From Alligator mississippiensis (taxonomy: Eukaryota > Chordata > Crocodylia > Alligatoridae): a DNA stretch of 64,000 nucleotides. Every line of letters starts with the position of its first letter. The first letter of the stretch is position 1. The DNA is taken from NCBI RefSeq assembly GCF_030867095.1, contig NC_081828.1, forward strand, positions 220,317,978 through 220,381,977, in the 5' to 3' direction. A model generated the notes under the pieces. That model had not been told where the DNA came from, did no database searches, and saw nothing but the letters and a program-made list of their open reading frames with translations. The position numbers were made by a program, and so were the translations under genes. This document shows, piece after piece, positions 24,801-34,700 of the stretch.

Positions 24801-25236
24801 GCACCAGGCCACGGAGCTGCAGCCGCAGGAGGAGCCGGTGCAGCGCGGGGAGATGCGGGGGCCGGCGGTGATGCGGGCCATGCAGCCCCCGTCTGGGGCC
24901 GGTTCCCCCACACACCCCCCAGCCGGCGCCGGGGCCGGGGCCGAGCTCCCCGGCCCAGAGCCCTGGCGCCAGCGCTTCCGGGGCCTGCGCTACCGGGACG
25001 CCCCGGGGCCGCGGGAGGTGTGCCGGCGCCTGCAGGAGCTGTGCCGGGGCTGGCTGGAGCCCCAGCGCCGCAGCAAGGAGCAGGTGCTGGAGCTGGTGGT
25101 GCTGGAGCAGTTCCTGGCCATCCTGCCCCCGGGCATGCGGAGCTGGGAGTGGGGGCGCAGCGTGCAGACCTGCGCCCAGGCCGTGGCCCTGGCCGAGGGG
25201 TTTCAGCGGGGGCTGGAGGAGGACGAGAAACGCCAG
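24801..25236 (+). CDS. Copy 1 exon: SCAN domain
   Basis: Starts after CCACAG and ends CGCCAG before GTGAGA. The frame reads [17 protein letters not shown], then a proline/alanine-rich stretch, then the full SCAN domain: [56 protein letters not shown] and [20 protein letters not shown]. These blocks match the five-helix SCAN fold (usually about 80-90 residues), which forms homo- and heterodimers. The first in-frame ATG is at 24853; an upstream exon could supply an earlier start because the frame is open to the acceptor. Confidence 0.92.
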
Positions 25237-28200
25237 GTGAGAAGGTTTCGCCCTGGTCGTGGATGCTGCTGTCCCCGTGTCCGTGTGTGTGTGGGATGCT
25301 CCCTCCCCCCGTCGCTCCCACGTCCCTGCTCCCCCGTGATGGACTGATCTCGTCCCCAGGTCGCGGCGTGGGGGAAGGTGCAGGACGTGGGCGCAGAGGA
25401 GATGCCGTCCCCGGGGGCGCAGTGGGAGCCTGGCGATGCCTGGCGGGAGCAGCCCCAGGCCCGCGGTGCCGACAGGCCGCTGGAGGAGCCCGGGCAGAGG
25501 GAGACGCCGGGGCCTCAGGACGCTAAGGAGGAGCCCCCGCCCCGCCAGGAGTCAGGTGAGGTGCAGGGCGCAGGCCCGGGCGTGCGAGGTGTGGGCGCCG
25601 GCGAGGCCGTCCTGCGCGCGGGGAGCGGTCGGACGTCTGCACGGGACAGGGCTGCGGTATTTGTCGCCCGGGGGGGCGCAGAGCTGTGGTCCCCGTGGGG
25701 GTGTCTCCCAGGCTGGGGCCCTCGGTCTTTCTCCGTGACTGTGCAGCACCCAGCAGAGAGGGGCTTCGTCTTGCTTGGGCCTTGTCGTGCTGCCGCGATA
25801 ACAGTCAGTGACCTTATTCACGTCCCAGCAGCCAGTGTTCGCTCGTCCCTTTCTCGTGCCTCCATGGGCCCTCCGTGCCGCGCAAGGGGCTGGTGCAGGT
25901 GAGATGCCCCAGTGGTCTCCGTCTGGGGCAGGTACAGTTAACCCAGGCCTCTCTCTTGCAGACTGCCCCAAAACAGAGGAGACCTGGGAGATGTCAGCAG
26001 TTGAAAGCTCCTCGGGCTGCTGCCCCAGACGAGGCCCTTCCCCAGCAGCAGGTACGGAGCGGTGGTTCTCCCTTTTCCAGCAGTACGAGGCACCGTCCCT
26101 CAGTGGAGTGATCTCTCCTCCACATGTTTTCATGGGGTCAGTGTCCCAAAGGATCGGCTGTTCTTGTTCTCCCAGCGCCCCTGGAAGCCTTTCACGTGCC
26201 CTGGAGAAGCCCCACCGTGCATTCCTCCTCCCCGACCCCTAACCTGTGGATGTGACACAGCACCAACATCCCCACAGCTTCTTCCCCAAGGAGCGCAGTC
26301 CCTGCGGGCTCTGACATGGTGTTGTGATCCCCGCCCCGAACTGAGACAGTTATTGGGTCTCATCTTCTTCCTCATGCCCTTAGAAGTCCATTAGGAAGAG
26401 CTGTGGGGCTTGGCGTCCTTCTTCTCCCCACTCTCCACACAATGAAGCCTCTGGCTGCCTTTGTCCCGGGCCAGTACAGGAGACGAGCAGGGCTTTCCCC
26501 GTGCCAGCAGCACCAGAGCTCATTTCTACCTTCTCCGCCCCACAGGTGCCGGGACCCTGAGCAGAGCTGAGCAGAAGCGTCCTGGAAAAGAGCCTGTAAC
26601 CCTGGAGCTGCACAGGACTTCCCCAGGGAGCCTGGAGGAGAGGGGCTCCCCGACACGTGAGCTGGGCCAACTGCAGAAGGGGCAGGGCAGGCCTCCAAGG
26701 CAAGAGGTGAGCAGGGCACCAGGTTGGGTTGGGGGCGGGAGGACACCTGGGGCAGAGCGCAGGAAGAGCCAGGGATGGTGTAAAGAAGCTGGGGAGCGGA
26801 GAGCTCTGAAGAGCAACAAGCCTGTGGTGACAAACATGGAAACGCAGCAAGCTGCATTAGCAGGAGCCCCCTCCCAAGTGCAGAGAGCAAGGGGGGCTGG
26901 CACGGGAGGGCCTGGTCAGTGTGAGAAGCCAGGGCTCCCTGACCCCAAAAGTGCTGCCCCGGCTGCCTCAAGGGGCCGAGCAAAGAGAAGGTGGTGAGCT
27001 GGGCTAAGTCCTGTCTCCACAGCTGCATCCACATCACAGGTCAGCTGACTAGTGGGGACTTTTGCACCCCTGCCTGGCACGGCTAGACATGCAATTAGCT
27101 GTAGGACAGTCATGGCAGACAGGGCTGAGGGGCCTGGAAGCAACTGGAGGAGGACACTGATGGTGCAACGCTTGTGCCCGCAGCTCCGGGAGGTGTTTGA
27201 GGACGTGGCTGTGTACTTCACACGGAAGGAGTGGGAGCTGCTGGAAGATGAAGACAAGGTGCTTTACTGGGACCAGATGCTGAAGAATTACCAAGCCCTC
27301 ATTTCCCTGGGTAAACTGTCTCCGGTTGCAGCAATTGAAGTTTAGGTTAGATATTAGGCAGTTCTCTCACTTGGAGGGTAGTGAAACAGTGGAACAATTT
27401 ACCCAGAGAGGTGGTGGAAGCTCTGTCTTTGAAGGTTTTCAAGACCTGGCTAGACAAAGCCTTGCTAGGATGATGTAGCTGAGGCTGGTCCTGCTTTGAT
27501 CAGTGGGTTGGCCTAGATGCCCCGCCCCTGACACCAATCCCGATAGCCACGGGGAAACCAGCTGTAAAAGCAGCCGCACCGCTCCGGGAGCTCTGCAGCC
27601 TCGTGCACCCCCTACGTGTCGCCCGCCACTGACTAGATGTGAGCTCCTGAGGCCCCTTCCAGCCCCAACTTCCTACAATTCGATGTGACCTCTGGAGTTT
27701 CATAGTCTACTGCCTGCTGTTCAACAGTCTTGCCCTCGAGCACTCTTGGCTGGTGGTTTCAGTCTTTCTCCCCACTGCCCTGTCCGTGATCAGGCCTGTC
27801 TCACATTTCACATTGGTAGATCCTCTTCCATTTGATCAAGCCCCCTTCACTTGCATCTTCCCCCTTCTTGTAACTCCTGGTGCTTCCAGGTGCAGCAGTT
27901 CCTTGACAACATGATCTCCCTTTGCCTTCCCAGCGTGTTCATATCATGGCCAGCCCGTTGTACATAAATGCACTAAGAGCTGTTCCTTCGGGAAATTATT
28001 CTGATTTCCTCCCTGTCTTGCCTTGCTTGTCCTCTCCAAACACATTTAGCAATCCCAGCATGCTCAGTTGTGTGATATCTAAATCCCCTTTTCTCTTCCT
28101 TTGGTTCTGACCCAGCACAAGTTGACAGAAGTCTTATCAGCCACTCATGCCACAGCTCGTGGACGATGCATTTCCCCAGCTCTTCCTCCAGTGACAGATG

Positions 28201-31200
28201 TACAGGTGATGGACCCCAGGTACTTCTACCAAGGGATCACTAGAAGTTTCTGTCCACATTCCTCCCTAATATCTTCCTTTTCATAACACCAAAGGCTCTG
28301 GCTTTGCTGTACTTACTTTAAGACCTGTGCTCTCAAGCTCGCTCTGCCATTCTTAAAAGTTTTCCTCTCCTCTTCCTAAAATCGGTCTGCAGATCAGACG
28401 CTCATCACTGTGATAAGTGGGCTAGGTGCAGGTCCTAGCGAAATCCAGTTTTCATTTCCGGAGGATCTCTAATACAGGGGCTTGTTCTGGCTTGTGCACA
28501 AGCTTGAGGTACTTACCTTTTACTGGGTCAGTTTGCTTTTCTGATGTTTTCTTTTCCCTCCATTTCCCCCCAAATAATTTCCTTAAGGAAGTGCTCAAAT
28601 GTCTTCTCTAGTTCAAGGATGTGGATATAGACCATTTCTACATTATGGCCTTTCATATGCTGTGAGATGTGTCTCCTTTTGCTGCCTTTTGTCCATATCC
28701 CTGAGCCCCAGGAACTGTTTTGAACCCTGCAGTATTTGTCAACCTGTGGACTCATCTCCCTACCTGGGATGATCCTCTCAACTGGATGGGATGACTGCTT
28801 CAATGGCAAATATGGCCATCTATAACCTTACCAAGGGGGACCAGCAGGGAATGGGAGAGACCCTCTTCCCTCTAGCACCACCAGGACTAACAAGGAATAA
28901 CGGCCATAAGTTGACTTGAGAGTAGATTCAGGCTAAATATCAGGAGGCGCTACTTCACCGTCAGGGCAGCTAGGACCTGGAACCAACTTCCAGGGGAAGT
29001 GGTACTCGCTTCTACCCTGGGGGTCTTGAAGAGAAGGCTGGATGAACACCTCACCGGGGCCGTTTGACCCCAGTACTCTTTCCTGCCTATGCAGGGGGTC
29101 GGACTTGATGATCTGCTCCGGTCTCTTCCGACCCTACCAACTATGAAACTATGAAATACAGTTGTAATAAAATCATCCTTTCCTGTGCCCTGGTGATGAT
29201 GAATTACCTTCTCCCAGAAAAAAATCTCATTTTCCACCACCTCTCATGTGTTTTCATTGCCAGAAGTCCTTGTTTTATACCTGCACTGAAAATAAGGTAA
29301 TTTCCACTCCTCTGCCTGATATTGCACCAATGAGATAAGTGTTAGTCATCCATCTGTGTGTCCAGTGTCTTTTCTTTTTGGTACCTTGACAACGGTAAAA
29401 GCTTTATCCTTCTGCTCCCTCCTACAGCATGGGTCACGGCATCTCCATGCCGGTCCCTGGTGATGACTGTCAGTTTAATGCCCTTTCTATACCAGGGAGT
29501 GGTTGGGCCTTGCTATGCCCATCCCTCCACCACCTGGGTGACAAGGACCATCATCTCTTCGAGGCTTCTCCCTGCAGTGCCTTCTCTTTCATCCCAAATG
29601 CCCATCCTCCCTTGTCTATCAAGGCCCTAATACAAACCTTGAGTTCCTTGGATATATTTCCAAATCCCAGTTGGTTGTTCTGCATCCAGTACCCAGTCAC
29701 TAACTCTGTCTAACCACTGCTCCAAACAGGATATCGGGGTCCCACACCTGACTTAATCTGCAGCATCCAGCAAGGACAGGTGGAGCTGTGGGTCTGTGAA
29801 GATGAGGACGGTGGGGAAATGTCAAAGTCCAAGGAGCTGCTGCCAGGTGAGTTGTGGCTGTCCCCGCTGTTGCCTTGAGGGGTCAGGCCAACCCTCAGGA
29901 TCTCAATATTCTGCTGTTAGACAGGAGGGCGTGGTGTATAATTGCACATGCACACACTCAAAACCCAAGTAGGTGCATACACACACTCTAGGTGCATACA
30001 CCCCCTCCAGGCGTGCACGTGCACGTATATCATGCACACAGTGACATTCATGTATATGAGTTCACATACATACCACTCACCTACACATACACACAGGTGA
30101 GTTCCTAATTTGGGTGTTGTGGTGTGCGTGTATGTACTTGGTGTACTTGAGATACCTGGGGGAAGGTTAAGATAATAGAGAGAGAGAGTGAAAGTGTAGG
30201 GGGTGAAAGTTGCCAGGACCAGGAATAGAACCTGCAGACTGGAGGGGAGTTGGGGTAACTTAAAGTTAATTGGTGTTAATTGAAAGCCAGCAAAGCAAAG
30301 GAGCAATGCCAGGGAGAAGCCCGGAGGCTGCAGCTGGAGCAAGGAAGCTACAGGGGAGCCAAGAGGTCTGTAGGGAGAGGAATACTGGGAGTGAGGCTGT
30401 GGGGCAGAGGGAGGGGGCGGGCTGGAGAACACGGAGAGAGAGAGCGAGACAAAGTGTAGGCAGTGAGAGATGGGGATTGGGAAGAGGTGGCAAGAGGGAA
30501 AAAGTGGCAGGAACCGGGCTGAGAGTCTGCAGAAAGCAACGGGGCTGACAGCCTGCAGAAAAGGGACAGAGAGGAGGCAAAAGGTGGCAGGAACCGGGGT
30601 GAGAGCCGAGAGGGAGAGAGAGAGACAGAAACTGGAATTTAAGATAGGGAAGGGACTGGGGCTCAGTAAAACACAACCCAACTCAGCGTTACAAATGACA
30701 GTAGTTTTATTGAACAGAGGAGATGGTAACACAATATTTTTATTGTTTCCTTTGCACACAGATGCACACACACACACAGACAATGGCAGCAGGGGTCAGA
30801 GAGGCTTGGTGCAGGGGCTGAAGTCCAGGAGAAGAGAGAGAGGGTCCAAATTGGAAGGGGAACTATGCAGGTGATATCTACCTATCTCAGGCTGAAAGTG
30901 GGTCCTCGATGGCCAGTCGGGGTCTCCTTCAGGTCAGTGTTGTCTAGAGGGGGTTGCAGGCAGTGCCTCTGGGGTGGATAGGCAGCATGACATGGAGCTG
31001 GTCTGGTCCAGATGGAAATGGCGTTCCCAAGGAGTCAGTCTTCACTACCCCTTTTTATGGGGCAGACTACCTCTGATCTCTTATGGGGAGGGCCTGTCCA
31101 GGCAATGTCAGTCCTGTCCCAGAGGGCTCCAGGTGTTCTTACTGAGCATCTGCAGCCTGGGCACAATGGTGGGTTGCCTCATCTTTTGTTTCTTGAATGC

Positions 31201-31714
31201 TGAGAGTGGTTCCAAGGGCTGGGTCCTTGGTCCAGGTATTGGTGTTGATAGTTTGGTCATTCAGAAGGAGCTATTTTTAGACCTACTGCCATTGTCTCTC
31301 AAGCACCCTCATTCATCCCCATTCATTCAGGAATCAAGTTACATAGGAGGGGTAGGTGTGAGTCATAGGTTACACAACCAGGCATGGGGATAAGATGGAG
31401 GCTTGACATTACAAGATGGAAACTTGACATGACTTACGCTAACCTACATATATAGGCCTTAAAACAGTAATCACACAATATAAAATCAGTAAAAAATCAA
31501 TACAAACATAATAATTGTAACTTATAAAACAGTGGATATCTATATCAAAATAGCAGGGCACTTATTTGCAAAGAGGGGAGAGAAAAATAAAACTTACTAC
31601 CTAAAATAAAATGTTAAAGCTTATCCTATATCTTAGCTTACTTATAATTATCTATAGGGAATAGAGAGTTAGAGGAAAAGTCAGAAATAGTTGGGGAAGG
31701 GAAGGGAATGCATA

Positions 31715-31769
<55 letters not shown>

Positions 31770-34700
31770 GAAAAGAAACTGGGGTTTATGTTACACCGCC
31801 ACCCAACTGCTCTAAGTAATGCTCCATGCCCAGAGTGCTTGCCAAGGGGACGTGGGAAGTGCAGACCTGTCCTGTGCTGACCTCAAGCACAGTACATTAT
31901 GCTGTAATGTGTCCAGGCAGGTGTTGTTCCCACTCCCTGAAATTCAAGGGTGTGGAGTGTGACAGCTGAAAAGTGTGCCTGTGTGATAAAGGTGCTTGCT
32001 GAAGGCTCTATGAAGATTAGACCAAGTGTTTTTCTGTATTTGTTTAGATATTAAGCTATATGTTGTTGCTAAAAGCCTAATTAAAGTCTAAGATGTAGTG
32101 AGGCCTTGTATAAAGTAAAACCTAGTAAATTTAGCAAAGCCTTGAAGTAGTAAGGCCCTGTAGCGTAGTTAAAATTACCTTATCAAAGGAATGCAAGGCT
32201 TGTTGCTCACTAGGGGAGGCATGCTCAAAGGAAAAACGTTAAAGCACACTGATGAATTGCTAACTGATGTAGGATTAAAGACAGCCCATTTTGCTCAGGT
32301 CATGATGGACACTGCTTTTAAAGCAGACAAAAATCAAACTTGGAGTACTGCTTGTGTGCAAGTTCAGTTATCATTGAATATGCATTTTTCCCAGGTAATA
32401 AACAACGTTAAAAATAGAAAATGACCCCCTGGCTTAGAGAATCATAGGATGCCTGCAACATTTAAATAAAGATACCCCTACCAAAGTACCTAGATTACCA
32501 CTTGGGAAGGCTGTGATAATATAACACAGTCCCCCTTAGTTCAAATTAGTAGCACCTTAATTAGATTAGGGACCCTATGGAGAGGCTGGCCTCTCAACCC
32601 ACCTAACATGACCTGAGTATATGAGTTACCTAATGTGTCATATGTAACAATAGGGCAATCTGTTTGTTGGGAAGGACCAAGTCGTTTGCTGCATGAAAAC
32701 GGTACCACCTGGACTTCATGCAATTCGTGTTGCTTAGGAGCTAAAAGTGGAGCCATTGCTCTACTTCAATTGAGTAACGATACTATTGCCCTAAAATGGC
32801 CAGAAATTTCCTCTGAAACTATACCTCTCAACTTTACGATACCCACTTCATGGGTATCAGATGTAGGCATGCCATGGTTAGAAAACTGGAATGAAGTGAA
32901 AAATAAGCTGCAAAACCTTGAGGCAAAGGCTCGGCAAGGCACTCAGTCGGCACTCCTAGCTCGACAGGGTGGGCGAATGATCAGCCTAGCTGTCAACGTG
33001 CCCAAGCCATGTAAACGGTATGATGTAATCTGTACTATTCGTGTATCGCCAAGTGTCACCACAACTACATAGCTAACCATCTTAAACATCATAGTATTCT
33101 GCATTGCCCTAATAGCAACAGCTAAATAGTGTTTTAACCGTTGTTGTCGTAAATCTGTTTATGCTATGCAAGTTAAATTTATAGATCCCTCCCCATTTCT
33201 CTAATGTAGCACATGTGGCTTTAGCATCTCAATTGTAGCTATCATAGTGCTTCAGCAAGCAAGGAGTGGAGTGTGACAGCTGGAAAGTGTGCCTGTGTGA
33301 TAAAGGTGCTTGCTGAAGGCCCTATGAATATTAGACCAAGTGTTTTTCTGTATTTGTTTAAATATTAAGCTATATGTTGTTGCTAAAAGCCTAATTAAAG
33401 TCTAAGATGTAGTGAGGCCTTGTATAAAGTAAAACCTAGTAAATTTAGCAAAGCCTTGAAGTAGTAAGGCCCTGTAGCGTAGTTAAAATTACCTTATCAA
33501 AGGAATGCAAGGCTTGTACTGCTATTGGTCAGTCAAAGGACAGTTGAAGTAAAAAGAATCTGAGTAGTTGTATGTTATCAGATCCATTCAGAAGCTTTGA
33601 ATTGGCTAGAATATCTAGAAACCATTCAGAAGGTAGATACAGCTCTGTAAAAAGGATTAGTTAGCTGTTGCGTGAATCAGTGGGCCCGTGGACCTCGAGG
33701 AGCCCAAGGACTGCATTCCAGGGTCCTTCATGGTACCCTTCGGACAGCGCTGTTCGGGGACGCCTGACTTCACTGAACTTTGTAGAAAGAGAAGCTTGCT
33801 GTGTATCAGGCATCAGAGGGGACTGCCGATAAGTTGCCGACGTGAATTGCTTTTGTCTGTCATTGTTTGTCTCGTTACTATGTGTAGTTGTGTTTTTGTT
33901 AAGTCAGTAAATCTTTCTTACCGTACTGCCCTCGACCATACTCTCAATCCTGAACCCTCTGCAGGCAGCTGAAACAGAGAAAACAAATTGTTCCCTTCTT
34001 CTCCCTCTAATGACACAGATCAGGGGACAATCAGGTTTGGTGTCTGAACAAATAGCAGCGGTTGCCCTCTGCCAACAGGGTAGGCACTAATCTGGTGTTT
34101 CTCTTCCCCGAGCAGGAGGCGCCTGGCTGCTGAGCAGAGCTGAGGAGCAACCTCCTGCGGATGGGGCTGCAGACCCAGAGCCAGCAGGGACTTCCCCAGG
34201 GAGTTTGGCTGAGATGGACCCCCTGACACCCGAGGAGGATCAGTGGCACAAGAGTCAGGGGAGGCCCCAAAAGCAAAAGGAGAATGTAGCGGTGAACCAG
34301 GTACCAGCTTGAGTTGGGCAGGAGAGTGGAGAAGGGGCAACACCCAGAAGGAGCTCTGGGTGCAGGGAAGAGTTTGTGGAGCTGAGAGACCTAAAGAGCC
34401 GCTGGAAAGATGCACTGCATCCCAGCCAAGGCAGTGGGGAGGGGCTCAGAGGGAAGCAGGAGCTCACTGCCAAGCACCGGGGCAAAATCCACCCCAGAAA
34501 AGGTCAGGAAAAACCTTTAACTGCCCATCCCTCCTGGCTCTTCACAAGATCAGGCACAATGGGGGGATGCCCCACGTATGCACCAAGTGTGGGAAGAGCT
34601 TCACCTGCCTCTTGACCCTGGTTGCTCACCACCAGACCCATTCTGGAGAGCTACCACACCGCTTCACCAAACTGGGGAAGAGGTTTGTGCGCCCCACAGA

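Noticed and set aside
23437-25347. Open frame of 636 codons across the CpG island and SCAN exon
   Set aside because: Several overlapping frames on both strands are open here because GC-rich DNA has few stops. Only the part after the acceptor at 24800 has domain support.
29917-30783. 288-codon minus-strand frame with hydrophobic N-terminal half
   Set aside because: It lies in CT/CA-rich LTR-like sequence without start context or domain; composition explains it.
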